Assembly: GCF_037038585.1 (NCBI RefSeq)
Contig: NC_092524.1
Coordinates: 70,828,552 to 70,892,551 of the forward strand
Length of the DNA stretch: 64,000 bases
Reading direction: 5' to 3'
Source of the DNA: Patagioenas fasciata
Lineage: Eukaryota; Chordata; Aves; Columbiformes; Columbidae
Shown here: one piece after another, positions 35,231 to 47,200 of the stretch
How the letters are laid out: each line of letters opens with the position of its first letter
How positions within the stretch are numbered: position 1 is the first letter of the stretch
Program-made: the position numbers and the translations under genes
Notes under the pieces: generated by a model
What the model was told of the DNA's origin: nothing
The model's database searches: none
The model's input: only the letters and a program-made list of their open reading frames with translations

Positions 35231-37452
35231 TGAATAGGTTCCTTTTCTCTGCCGACAGATGTAAGTTGTTGTTGCAAAACCAAGCCACAAAAGCCCAGAG
35301 TCCCCAGCACCTCTGCTGAGGCCTGGCTGATGGCACAGTGCAGGAGAACGTGACTTCTGAGTCCCCAGGGCTGTGTCGCCCGGGCCGCCCGGTGTCCCGA
35401 GGCCAAGTCTGCTCCTCAGACGGCAGGTAAAGCGCCCCGTCCCACCAGCCCCCGGCTGCTGCAGGGGGATCCCAGTAGGCATGCTCTGTGCCTACTAAGA
35501 GGTTTATCCACCTCAGCAGCTTCCCAGGGAAAACAGCACGGCTGCCGCATCGTCTTCCTCTCCCCCTCCCACGGCGTTCAGGCATAACGTACTTTCCTAC
35601 CTACTGTTTTCCAGCGGGAGAGTTACAGGATGCGGCGGCAGACCTTGTCCGCAGCACAGAGCAGTGGTGGTGCTCAGTGGTGATGCTCCACCAGCTGGGT
35701 TTGGGGAGCGCTGTGTCCTGCCAGGCTCCTGCGGGCAGCAGAGCGGCTACAAGGGCTCCAGGAGGGTGCTGTTGGCCCTGCAGCTTGCTGGGTGCATTTC
35801 ACGATAGCATTGCCCAGACCCTGTGCATTGATTGCAGGGATGTGAAGTAGGAAATAGCTAGTTGCTGTGTCAATGTGCTGTCATGTTTGAACCCCTGAGC
35901 AACACCCAAACCCTGTTCTTGGATATTTAGAGACTAAAAATAGCATATTCCTCCGAGGCCCTGGGAAGTCCCTGTCGGTGAAGCAGTACGTGCGCACCCT
36001 TTCCCGTGGCACCAGTGTTCCCAGGCAGTGTCACCGTGCCCTGCACACACCGAGCTCTGCTCCCCCTGCTCTCTCCTCGCGTTGTGCCCCAGCAGAACCC
36101 TGCCGTGGGAGAGCATCAGCGGCTCAGGATTAGTATGGCAAGTCATACCAAAAATGAATTGGGTTTTGAATATCTCAGGGTAGAAGATAAATCCCATTAT
36201 AAAAAAATTGTATCTTCATCTGTTCTTCTCTGCTAGTTTTCAATTCTCTTTTATTAGGCTTTACAAATCCTCTGTATTTCCTTTCATTTAGTTTCTAGCA
36301 AGTTTGAGATTGTGAAGCTATTCCTGTGCTGACACTTGAATAGCAGATGTGCTAATAGCTGCATGTAGACGCTTAATCCGTGCATGAAAAAGCAAACTGC
36401 TGCCTTCTTTTCTTATTGCGTGCTAGTCCACGGTACAAGGATCTTGCTGCCCGCGCTCCTTGGGAATCAGGCTTGCTCTCCCCCTGCCCAGGGTGAATTT
36501 CAGTCCGAGGAGGCCCAGCTCTCCCAAGGTGCTGATGTTCTGTGCTTCAGGGCCCCGGTGAGCATGAACCGAGTCTCGGTGCTGCCCAAACGCCGGTTCC
36601 TATGGACCCATGTTCACTGTGGGACGGGACGGGGGAGCCGCGGTTGGCCCCACTCTGTGGTGTGCACCCTGTATGGGGCTGCTGCGGATACCCCAGAGAT
36701 GGGAAGAGCTGCAGAAACAACCCCCCGAGCCCCGAAAATGGAGCTGCTCGGCAGTTCTTCCAAAGCTGCTTTAATTCTTAGGTAAAACCCAACATCTGCA
36801 GCACTCTGGCTGTGCTGCCAAGTGGGTCCATTAGGGATACACTTATCAGCCCAATATATCTTAAGGCTGAGCACAGCAACGTGGTGAGAGCCCAGCACCC
36901 CCCCTGCAATTTATGAGAGCGCTTTCCCTGGGCACATTATCTCGCACAATCCTGCCGCCGACTTCCCCCGCGGGAACACTTCTGAGCTGGAAGGTTTGCA
37001 AATCTATATCTTAATTTGGTAGCAGCTGCTAGCAATATAGCTTTGACACCCCTATATCATTCCTCTTCTTAAGCTGCAAGCTGCATCTCATGGGCACTTA
37101 AAAGTTTTCCTAAATATATTTAGAAAAAAAAAAAATCTGTTTATGTAACATTTGTTAGACCATGAGGGTTTTTTGTAATCTTCAGGGTTTGAGCCTCGCA
37201 AGAAAGGTAGTTACTGCTGTAATTTCTACGCCTTGCGTTTTTAGAAGTGGAGATCTGAGAACTTGTGTGGCTGCACCTGCAGAGGAGGAGCCAGAGACCT
37301 CCCAGGGCTCTTCTGCACCGCGGGGACAGCAGGTTCCTCCGGCTGGAGAGCGGCGGCTGGGGACTCCGGTCACCCAGCGCCTCCCGAGCGGGGCTGGCAC
37401 CGCACAGACGGACACAGCCACAGCTGGCGACTCCCGGAGCTCTGCAGACACC
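35231..37452. other. Single-copy non-coding interval
   Basis: Contains GC-rich parts (35380-35600, 37255-37450) and AT-rich parts (36230-36380, 37000-37160, with an A run near 37123). Open frames (133 residues at 36384-36785, 121 residues on the minus strand at 35220-35585) have no recognisable domain. No transposon was recognised. Confidence 0.4.
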
Positions 37453-38148
37453 TGATCCAGGTGCATCAGGCCGTGCTCTGAGTTACCCATCCCGTCTGAT
37501 CCAGGTGCCTCAGGCCGTGCTCTGAGTTACCCATCCCGTCTGATCCAGGTGCATCAGGCCATGCTCTGAGTTACCCATCCCGTCTGATCCAGGTGCATCA
37601 GGCCATGCTCTGAGTTACCCATCCCGTCTGATCCAGGTGCATCAGGCCATGCTCTGAGTTACCCATCCCGTCTGATCCAGGTGCATCAGGCCATGCTCTG
37701 AGTTACCCATCCCGTCTGATCCAGGTGCATCAGGCCATGCTCTGAGTTACCCATCCCGTCTGATCCAGGTGCATCAGGCCATGCTCTGAGTTACCCATCC
37801 CGTCTGATCCAGGTGCATCAGGCCATGCTCTCAGTTACCCATCCCGTCTGATCCAGGTGCATCAGGCCATGCTCCCGGTTACCCATCCCGTCTGATCCAG
37901 GTGCATCAGGCCATGCTCTCAGTTACCCATCCCGTCTGATCCAGGTGCATCAGGCTATGCTCCCGGTCACCCATCCCGTCTGATCCAGGTGCATCAGGCC
38001 ATGCTCCAAGTTACCCATCCCGTCTGATCCAGGTGCATCAGACCGTGCTCCCAGTTACCCATCCTGTCTGATCCAGGTGCATCAGGCCATGGTCCTGGTT
38101 ACCCATCCTGTCTGATCCAGGTGCATCAGGCCATGCTCCCAGTTACCC
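37453..38148. repeat. 44-bp minisatellite
   Basis: About 16 copies of a 44-bp unit: TGATCCAGGTGCATCAGGCC, then ATGCTCTGAGTTACCCATCC and CGTC. The first two copies have CCGTGC and the next eight are almost identical with CCATGCTCTGAG. The last five or so vary more (CTCCCGG, CTCCAAG, GTCCTGG, CCTGTC). The array therefore has a homogenised core and a degenerate right flank. Each unit has a CAGGTG E-box inside the imperfect palindrome TGATCCAGGTGCATCA. Confidence 0.97.
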
Positions 38149-38954
38149 GAGGCTCCTGCCCCAGCTCTGCTCCCTGTGTCAATGCATCTGCACCTGCAGA
38201 AGCCCAGCAAGAGAAACAGAAAACTTGTCCTCAGAATGGAACTTTGTAATCTGCTCACATCCTTGCAAAATCATAACCCACAGATACCAGCAAACCCACT
38301 GGCTCCACAGATCAGCCTGTGCTTCTTGCATGAGAGCTGCTAAATCAAGAGACAGCAAGGAAAAGTCTGCCGGTAATTATTCACAAGGAGCGCACAGGTG
38401 ACTGTCTCTGATTTCCATCACTAATGTTCGTGCTGTTACTCTTCCCCTGCACCCAGTGTCACCTGCTGTGAACACTGCGTGTGCACATACCTGCCCAGTT
38501 ACCTGTGCCTGCACTGGTCTGTGACTGGGATACGCTGGTCTGTGACTGGGATACACTGGTCTGTGACTGGGCTGGTCTCTGCATGTGCAAAGCGCAGGCT
38601 CACCAGAGCTGTGCTTGATGAAACCTCAGAATATGTGTTTCTCAAACTAGGGAAACATTCAAGATTCTGAATGATTTTTGAACCATCCCTTCCCCACTGA
38701 AAAAGTATTCAAGTGTTGCACCGCAAAAAATAGTCTCTGGTGGTTTAGAGATGTATTTGGCATACTTACTGAAAAATTATTATTATAAAATTAATTACCG
38801 TTGTATTCAGCACGTAACCAGAGATTCCCTGTGTACACCAATCCGGTGATACTACGCAAAAATGCAGCCGTGGCCTCGGAGGCAGTTTGATGTGCAGCCG
38901 CGGTAGTTAGGGGTCTCAAGCAGACCTCTGGAAAGCACTTGTGCTTTCTGGGAC
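38149..38954. other. Single-copy interval
   Basis: Ordinary sequence between the 44-bp array and an old CR1 fragment. It contains the 21-bp repeat listed separately and an AT-rich stretch at about 38760-38810. No gene was identified. Confidence 0.45.
38513..38575. repeat. 21-bp tandem repeat, three copies
   Basis: Three copies of CTGGTCTGTGACTGGGATAC plus one base. The third copy is cut short (GACTGGGCTGG). A small feature in single-copy sequence. Confidence 0.9.
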
Positions 38955-39135
38955 AGCACTGACCCCCTCTAAACTTGCCTTACATCGCAAGACTAAACAA
39001 GCTCAACCTATTTAGTTTACCCAGTGAAAAAACCGATTCCATCACTGCTTAAGTACTGAAGGAGAGAAGATTTCCGACAGCAAAGGGCTCTTCAGTTTGT
39101 CAAGTGAAGGTACGACAAGCTGCAGTGCCATACTA
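38955..39135 (+). mobile_element. Ancient CR1-like LINE fragment
   Basis: Diverged plus-oriented CR1-type sequence: GCAAGACTAAACAAGCTCAA, CCTATTTAGTTTACCCAGTG, CACTGCTTAAGTACTGAAGG, GGAGAGAAGATTTCCGACAG and CAAAGGGCTCTTCAGTTTG. The order matches the region upstream of the CR1 3' end in old amniote copies. It is in the opposite orientation to the ancient fragment at 23430-23640 and about 15 kb away. No coding capacity. Confidence 0.65.
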
Positions 39136-39871
39136 GTTTGACACAGAAAGAAAACAACATTTTTAGCACAGAGGAAATCAAACCATCGTATAATGATCAG
39201 CGAGGTGGATTTTCTGTCACTCGCAGCGTATCTGGGGACAGGAGGCCCTTTTCCGTCAGCCCGCAGCGCTCCAGCCCGGGCACCCCGGCATCACCGCTGC
39301 CTGCCCAGGGAAGAGGAAACCAAGTTAATGCTGTGAACTTAAAGAAACCGCTGAATAAGAATACGGAGCATACCGTCAGCTGGAAAAGTGTGCTGCGAAT
39401 GGCGGCTACCGGAAGGGTGAGGTTGCTGATTTAGCTGAAATCAAAGTCACAGAATTTATCCATACGTTGTAGAGTTACTCCATGTACATCACTTCAGACC
39501 TCGTTGTCTTCGTTTCCTTCAAATCCATACGGGCATGTGTGGAACAGCTCCTGAACTGACCCAGAGGGTTGTCCAGCAGCCTGGGGTGTAATCAGGAGAC
39601 CCATGCAGTAAAAACACAGTTAGGCCGGTTTAACGTGTGGTTTTGGTAGCAGAATTGCCTGTAAAGCTGATGTATGTATCAGAGCTGGTTGCTATTAATG
39701 TGTAGCATTTTCCAGCAAACCCTCCAGCATATGTATGTGTGGTACATATGTGGATGCAGCATGAGGTCTCTGTATGTATAACATACCCTGAGCTCCCCAC
39801 ATGTAACCATCCCGCTACCGAAACCAAGGGCAGCCCAGCGATCGCTCTGGTGCAGCCCTGGTGAGCAGTGG
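39136..39871. other. Single-copy non-coding interval
   Basis: The left part may still be degraded CR1 sequence. There is a TGTATG/CATATG-rich stretch near 39730-39780. No gene was recognised. Confidence 0.4.
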
Positions 39872-40851
39872 GGGGGATGTTCCTGATCCCCCAGGGCAGC
39901 CGGGGACACGCTGTGACCCCTTCCCAAAGACAGGGGTATGGGGGACATTCCTGATCCCCCAGGGCAGCCGGGGACACGCTGTGACCCCTTCCCAAAGACA
40001 GGGGTATGGGGGGACATTCCTGATCGCCCAGGGCAGCCGGGGACACGCTGTGACCCCTTCCCAAAGAGAGGGGTATGGGGGGACATTCCTGATCCCCCAG
40101 GGCAGCCGGGGACACGCTGTGACCCCTTCCCAAAGACAGGGGTATGGGGGACATTCCTGATCCCCCAGGGCAGCTGGGGACACGCTGTGACCCCTTCCCA
40201 AAGAGAGGGGTATGGGGGGATGTTCCTGATCCCCCAGGGCAGCCGGGGACACGCTGTGACCCCTTCCCAAAGACAGGGGTATGGGGGACATTCCTGATCC
40301 CCCAGGGCAGCCAGGGACACGCTGTGACCCCTTCCCAAAGACAGGGGTATGGGGGGACACGCTGTGACCCCTTCCCAAAGACAGGGGTATGGGGGACATT
40401 CCTGATCCCCCAGGGCAGCCAGGGACACGCTGTGACCCCTTCCCAAAGACAGGGATATGGGGGGACACACTGTGACCCCTTCCCAAAGAGAGGGGTATGG
40501 GGGGATGTTCCTGATCACCCAGGGCAGCCGGGGACACGCTGTGACCCCTTCCCAAAGACAGGGGTATGGGGGACATTCCTGATCCCCCAGGGCAGCCAGG
40601 GACACGCTGTGACCCCTTCCCAAAGACAGGGATATGGGGGGACACACTGTGACCCCTTCCCAAAGAGAGGGGTATGGGGGGATGTTCCTGATCACCCAGG
40701 GCAGCCGGGGACACGCTGTGACCCCTTCCCAAAGACAGGGGTATGGGGGGACACACTGTGACCCCTTCCCAAAGAGAGGGGTATGGGGGGATGTTCCTGA
40801 TCGCCCAGGGCAGCCGGGGAGACGCTGTGACCCCTTCCCAAAGACAGGGGT
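39872..40851. repeat. 68-bp minisatellite with internally deleted units
   Basis: About 15 copies of a 68-69-bp unit: TTCCTGATCCCCCAGGGCAG, then CCGGGGACACGCTGTGACCC, CTTCCCAAAGACAGGGGTAT and GGGGGACA. Several units (near 40352, 40461, 40640 and 40748) lack the TTCCTGATC-to-GGGCAGCC half, leaving short copies of 32-37 bp. These short units recur between full ones, which suggests that a full-plus-short dimer was itself duplicated. Open frames across it follow from repeat composition. Confidence 0.96.
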
Positions 40852-41439
40852 ACGTACCCGGCCCTGCGGCACAGGGAGTGCTGGACCTCAGCACCCTCAC
40901 TCCAAAACCACATATTTGAAATTGTAGTGTTTGCTTTGACGGAGCTGTTTGTGCGCAACAACATTTCAAATACCCTTTTGTTTTTGCTCTTGGTAAAATC
41001 CGAATGCAAAAACTGAATCATCTTGTGTTTATTTATTTGTTTACTTGTTTGTTTAATCACTGAGTTGACTTCTTGCTTCCCTCCAGCTCTTCGGGTCTCT
41101 ATGGAACACAGAGATAAGTTGATCTGAATAAAACATGGTAATCCTTGAAAAAGTCCTTCCCATCAAATTATGGGGAACAACACTTACTTTTCCTGTGTGT
41201 TCCATATTTTTGTGTCGGCTCTGATCGCAGTCTGCATCAGGCACCGTGTGCCACCAAGGGTTTGTTGTCCTCAATGGCTCGGCTGCCTTACCCAGAGATG
41301 ACCCAACAGGCTCTTAGACTGGGGAGCCGGTGCTGATCAAAGGCACAATAAACAATTCATGTGAAAAAAACAGTGGGAGGGGATCTTTATTGCCCCAAGG
41401 GGCTATCTAAGTAAAAAAATCTCATTGGAATATTTATAG
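40852..41439. other. Single-copy non-coding interval
   Basis: Mixed sequence between two arrays with a TTTG/TTTA-rich run near 41026-41055. No gene or transposon was identified. Confidence 0.45.
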
Positions 41440-41590
41440 CTGTTGCTATTTTTAAAGATTTTTTTTCTCTCCTTATAACTATTAATGACATATTTTATTA
41501 TAATATCGCATTAGATTTGAAAGACAACTTGTATTTTAATTCAGCACCTTCTATAAATACCCCGTTTGTTAATTAATTTAATCCAGAGGA
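41440..41590. promoter_or_regulatory. Possible AT-rich regulatory block
   Basis: TTATAACTATTAATGAC, TTATTATAATATCGCATTAG and GTTAATTAATTTAATCC lie within 150 bp immediately left of the 42-bp array. AT-rich single-copy DNA with many homeodomain cores; it may equally be a nuclear-matrix-type AT tract. Confidence 0.2.
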
Positions 41591-41648
41591 ACCCTATGAG
41601 AGCGGCGATGAGCATCCGGGGCAGCTGAGGGAAGGGACCTGACCGGGG

Positions 41649-42940
41649 ACAGCGGTGGTGGTGGAGGTGTCAGCGGAGGTGGTGGAGGTGTCAGCGGAGG
41701 TGGTGGCCCTGGCGGTGCTGGCAGTGGAGGTGTCAGTGGCGGTGGTGGCCCTGGCGGTGCTGGCAGTGGAGGTGACAGCGGAGGTGGTGGCCCTGGCGGT
41801 GCTGGCAGTGGAGGTGTCAGTGGCGGTGGTGGCCCTGGCGGTGCTGGCAGTGGAGGTGTCAGTGGCGGTGGTGGCCCTGGCGGTGCTGGCAGTGGAGGTG
41901 TCAGTGGCGGTGGTGGCCCTGGCGGTGCTGGCAGTGGAGGTGTCAGTGGCGGTGGTGGCCCTGGCGGTGCTGGCAGTGGAGGTGACAGCGGAGGTGGTGG
42001 CCCTGGCGGTGCTGGCAGTGGAGGTGTCAGTGGCGGTGGTGGCCCTGGCGGTGCTGGCAGTGGAGGTGTCAGTGGCGGTGGTGGCCCTGGCGGTGCTGGC
42101 AGTGGAGGTGTCAGCGGAGGTGGTGGCCCTGGCGGTGCTGGCAGTGGAGGTGTCAGTGGCGGTGGTGGCCCTGGCGGTGCTGGCAGTGGAGGTGACAGCG
42201 GAGGTGGTGGCCCTGGCGGTGCTGGCAGTGGAGGTGTCAGTGGCGGTGGTGGCCCTGGCGGTGCTGGCAGTGGAGGTGTCAGCGGAGGTGGTGGCCCTGG
42301 CGGTGCTGGCAGTGGAGGTGTCAGTGGCGGTGGTGGCCCTGGTGGTGCTGGCAGTGGAGGTGACAGCGGAGGTGGTGGCCCTGGCGGTGCTGGCAGTGGA
42401 GGTGACAGCGGAGGTGGTGGCCCTGGCGGTGCTGGCAGTGGAGGTGTCAGTGGCGGTGGTGGCCCTGGCGGTGCTGGCAGTGGAGGTGTCAGTGGCGGTG
42501 GTGGCCCTGGCGGTGCTGGCAGTGGAGGTGACAGCGGAGGTGGTGGCCCTGGCGGTGCTGGCAGTGGAGGTGACAGCGGAGGTGGTGGCCCTGGCGGTGC
42601 TGGCAGTGGAGGTGTCAGTGGCGGTGGTGGCCCTGGCGGTGCTGGCAGTGGAGGTGTCAGCGGAGGTGGTGGCCCTGGCGGTGCTGGCAGTGGAGGTGTC
42701 AGTGGCGGTGGTGGCCCTGGTGGTGCTGGCAGTGGAGGTGACAGCGGAGGTGGTGGCCCTGGCGGTGCTGGCAGTGCAGGTGACAGCGGAGGTGGTGGCC
42801 CTGGCGGTGCTGGCAGTGGAGGTGTCAGTAGCGGTGGTGGCCGTGGCGGTGCTGGTAGTGGAGGTGTCAGTGGCGGTGGTGGCCCTGGCGGTGCTGGCAG
42901 TGGAGGTGACAGCGGAGGTGGTGGCCCTGGCGCTGCTGGT
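41649..42940. repeat. 42-bp minisatellite with 378-bp higher-order repeat
   Basis: About 30 copies of a 42-bp unit reading GGTGGTGGCCCTGGCGGTGC, then TGGCAGTGGAGGT, with three main variants at the junction: GTCAGTGGC, GACAGCGGA and GTCAGCGGA. The rare GGTGGTGCTGG variant recurs at 42341 and 42719, exactly 378 bp (nine units) apart. The junction variants around it repeat in the same order, defining a super-unit. All three frames on each strand are open: Gly/Ser-rich or Val/Ala-rich on plus, Thr/Ser/Ala-rich on minus. This is explained by the period of 42. I reject a mucin- or collagen-like gene. Confidence 0.97.
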
Positions 42941-44008
42941 GGTGCATGTCCCCACTTCTACACCAGAGGGCAATAAAGCGAAGGTAAAATTTGTTTTTCC
43001 ACTATTCAATAAGCGCCGTTTGTAGGACAAAAGTTACTTACGTTATTATTCATGACTTGATAATTGAATATATTATTTACTGGCCAAATCCTTTACACAT
43101 TTGAGAAGCAAACCCCCTTGTATGCTGTTTATACATATTTCTTCCACACAACTGTGTTTTATAAAGCTACAGTCATAAAGACCTGAAGTTTTTACCGTGA
43201 CAGAGATACATATTTCTATTTTTATTTTTGAACAATAGATAACTTTCTAGTACTATCTGTCATGTGTTCAAATATTTATAACCAGCCATGGAAGGAAATA
43301 GAATGGTTATTTCTCTCAGGAAATTAGGATGCTAGCCGCACACCCGAAATGCTTTGGATTCTGCAGATACACAAAGCGCTCCTCGCATTGCATGGGCTGC
43401 TCCAGGAAATGCTGTGTAGCAGCTGGGTGTTATTTTTAAAGCTGAAATCACTTGACTCCCCAGACCTTTTGTGCAGGTAAGAGAGAGGGAGGAATTATCT
43501 TAAACGTTCTGCCACAGACTTCACAGAGAGAGTCCCGAGACCCATTACCAGTGATGGAGAGAGAGGTACAGAATAGCGAGGGAGGCGTGTCTGGGGGCTG
43601 CTGAAAAGGGTAAGTCAAAAATAATTGCAGCAAGAAGGAGATTCAGGGATCTGCTTTGTGTGGCAGCGGCTGAGGTGTCCCTGGGGGAGCAGGAGGGTCG
43701 GCTGGTGTGGGGTCTCGGCTCCACCGTGCTGGGAGATGCAGCTCCGGGTCGGGATGAGTTAACGAGCTCTGTGCTAAATACAGCTGGAAAGCAAGGGGAC
43801 TGGAATCGTCACAGATCACACAGATGGCTTTTAAAATGCTCATGGTCAAAATACCAGACAGTGAATGTGTGATTGTATGAACCCAATCAGCACCGATAGC
43901 CCTGAATGGATGCGCTGGTGAGCCAGCCTGCCCGGTGTGTGCTCCAGGCTGCAGCAGCTGCTGGGATAACCCCGCATCTGGAGGCCCCACAGCTGGCATG
44001 AGCCTACG
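42941..44008. other. Single-copy non-coding interval
   Basis: AT-rich from about 43030 to 43300 (TTATTATTCATGACTTG, TTGAATATATTATTTAC), mixed beyond. The AT-rich part could be regulatory. No gene was recognised. Confidence 0.4.
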
Positions 44009-44278
44009 TCTGGGACCATCACACCCCTGGGACGAGTCCACATCTGGGATCATTCCCACCTCTGGGATGATCCCACCTCTGGGTTGATCCCACCTCTGGG
44101 ACAATCCTACCTCTGGGACAATCCCACATGTTGGGCGATCCCACATCTGGGACCATCCCACCTCTGTGATGAACCCACATCTGGAACCATCCCACCTCTG
44201 GGGCGATCCCACCTCTGGGGCGATCCCACCTCTGGGACGATCCCACCTCTGGGACAGGGACGATTCCACCTCTGGGCT
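44009..44278. repeat. 18-bp degenerate tandem repeat
   Basis: About 14 copies of an 18-bp unit around CCCACCTCTGGGACGATC, with frequent substitutions (ACATCTGGG, TGATGAACC, GGGTTGATC). It is more degenerate than the long arrays, so probably older or less often homogenised. Confidence 0.9.
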
Positions 44279-47200
44279 GTCCCTGCCCTCAGCCCCAGCT
44301 TGGCGGCCGCTGTCCCTGCAGCTCCCAGGCTGCACGGCTCCCATGAGAACCAGGACCGAAGGGCTGGGGATGGCAGATGAGCCGCGGGGAGGCTGTTTTC
44401 TCCTGGCACAGACCTTCATTCGTGCACTGTGTCACTGCACTGAGATCATGTCAGGGCATGAAAGGACTTCACTTCATGGCAGGATGGATCTGGAATGTTC
44501 ATTCTGCCCCTTTGATGCTCATGGAGAGGAATCACCCCCAGCACTGGATCTTCAGCACCCATGAACCCTCGAGGCTCATGTTTGCTTCTGTATCCGCTTC
44601 TCAGAGCCAGTCCTTAGACCTGGGTTACATTTCTGATCTGGATTTGTCCAGAACTCAGCAAAATAGGGCTCTGTTTTCTGCTTGGTGTTTCAGGATGACC
44701 ATCAGTAGTAGTGCTTTTGCCTCAGAAGAGTGTCTTAAAAACACGAGCGTGGGTGTCAGCTCGGGAAGCTTTGGGGGGCACCTGGCAAAGGTCGTTCTTA
44801 CCCTGAAGCACAGCCCTGCCTGGTGTGGGCTACAGCAGCGGTTTGCTCGTGCTGTGGGGGGGTCCCTCTGCAGCCCGAGCTGGTGTCCTTGCTGCCCGTG
44901 ACTGTCAGACCATCTTGTTCTCTTGCGTGAAAATGCCAAAGCCGATATAGAGCAGCAACGCGCTGGAGGCACAACGAGATATAGCGAGGCTGATCGATGT
45001 GACAAAGCGGCGCTCCGGTCCTCTCCTGCTGCTGCCTTGCCCCGGCACACCAAGCAGCATGGCTCAGGTCTGCCTGCGGCCGCTGCAGCCTGGGACGCTG
45101 TCCAGGTGCCTTCTCCTGCTGCTCCCGGGACTCACCTCTGCCTTATCATCCTTCAGGAGAACTTTGCCAGGCTTGAACAAAAGTGTCATTTTATCCCGTG
45201 AGGTTAAACAACTCCTTTCAATCTTTTATATCTGAAAATTGTGAAGATTTACAGCATTTGCCCTGCTCAGCACCCCTTCCCCCTGTAAGCTGATGGCCTC
45301 GGTCCAGGACATTAAGCTTTCAAGCCCAAGGAGCTGAATGTGGGTGGTTCCCACGAGAACATGACCCCTGAGCAGAGCTGCTGTTCACGGCTTCTCCTCC
45401 ATAGGGGTTCTCCTGCCGGCCACCCCCTGCGGGGAGCTGGTCCAACACCTGGCACAGGGGGCAGCTGGGCAGGCCTGGCAGACACCTCAGGACCTGCTGG
45501 CCACGCTGGCTGAGCCCCCCAGGGGACGGTGGGGCCAGATGGGGCTGGAGGAAAGTCAAGCCAAGCAAAGCTGCTTCAAGCCCTGTTCGTCTTGCCCACG
45601 TGCAGTTTTGAGTGCTGTACTCGGGTGATGCAAAGCAGGTACCACACAGAAAGCTGATGCATGCAGTGATGGCCCTTGGGAGGCTCCTGCCCCATGGCGA
45701 GGAGGAGGAGGAGGTGGCGAGTGGAGGAGCCGCACGGTGGGGCTGAGACCCCCGCTGCCTGCGCTGTGCACCCTGGAGCAGGACCGCGCTCTGCCTTCCC
45801 CTGCCCGCCGTGCTCACCCACACCGTGATAACAGTGACAGCTCCATCACTTGTCACCAGCTGACGCACATTCTGTGCTGGGAATCCCTCAGTTCAAATCT
45901 CGCCTGTGGCCTGGTTTGCAGATCCACATCATCCCAGGAGAAGCCTTGCCAACGAAGATGGACTTACACGATGTTGAGCTCTTAGAGAGCATGAGAGGGC
46001 TATGACACCTTTGCTCTCTTCGCAGGAGTGAGGCTACTGAGACGTCAGAGGGCAGGAGCCTGGTGCCAGCAGCACCACGTGCTCTGGTTCTCCCGTGTCT
46101 GGTGCTGGTTGATGCTCTGGGGGGAAAGATGTGGTGGGAAAGTCATGGAAACCAGCATCAGAGAGCCTCAAACTTCACCTGCAACACTTCCCCAGCAAAT
46201 CCTGGCTGCCAGACCCCTCCTGAGAATGAGCAATAGGTGTCCGCTCCACCTCGGTTAAGGCCAGACCTAACCAGTTGGCTCCCAGTCCCGCCCAGGCCCC
46301 GCTTTTCGGCAGGATGTGCCCCTGCACTGTTCAACACTGGCCCCGTAACACGAGCAAACTCTCAGTGGCGAGGATAACGGGAATCGATGATGACACCTGC
46401 CTCAAGATTCTCAGGTTAGGTTTTCTATTTATCAGTATTTCCTTTTTTGGAAGAAATGATAAGTCAGTGTTCAGAAAGTGCTCTCTAGTTTAAATAAAAG
46501 ATTAGCCGTAATGACTATAATTCAAAACTTTTGAATCAACTTAGAAGTAATATTGACAGCTCTCCAACTGATAAACTCATATTATCCTCTGTTGGCTACA
46601 CCTGTATTTGAGTTAAGTGTACACTGTTTTTAATGCAAACGGAGACCTCGAGGGTCATTTCCGAGCAGCTGGCGATCTTTCCCTGTTTGCAGCGCTCTGC
46701 GGCACCGCAGCCTGGCGCAGGGATGCGCTGTGCACCGCGGCCTAAATGGCTTTGTCAGGTTTTAAAGGTTACTCCGATGATGTACTCGAGAAGGAGGCGA
46801 AGGCCAGTGCTCAGTGCTGCTCTGCTGCCTGCGTCCCTGCGAGCGCCAACTCATCAGCTCCTTGCACATCAAGATTGCCTTTCTTTACCATTACATAATT
46901 GTGGGTGTGAGAAAGGAAGGTTGGATCCCAGGTGGCTGGTGCGGGGAGGAGGATCCCGGGTTACTGGGGCACCTCCTCTTTCCAGGGTTAGCGTGAACGA
47001 TACGCTGAAATTTGGCAGGCTGCTTGTAGCTGGGGAGGTGTTTTTAGAGAGAACGACTGAATAGCAGCTGAAGAAGGGTACAGGAAGATCTGAACAATGT
47101 TGCTCATGAATATTTTACAACATTGCCCTTTAAAAACTGGGGTGGGCTCCATTTTGCTCTTTTATATTTCTGTCACCCAATGACAATCTGGAGATCTGAG

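Noticed and set aside
41594..43030. Possible mucin-like (Thr/Ser/Ala) or glycine-rich protein from the 42-bp array
   Set aside because: All frames are open on both strands. There is no signal peptide, no cysteine domain and no splice structure. Composition follows directly from a GC-rich 42-bp unit.
44377..44901. 174-residue plus-strand open frame as a gene
   Set aside because: The peptide has no recognisable family features. Length alone is not significant in this composition.
45320..45868. 182-residue minus-strand open frame as a gene
   Set aside because: No recognisable domain, no good Kozak context or splice signals, and an overlapping frame of similar quality on the same strand. Consistent with GC-rich chance openness.
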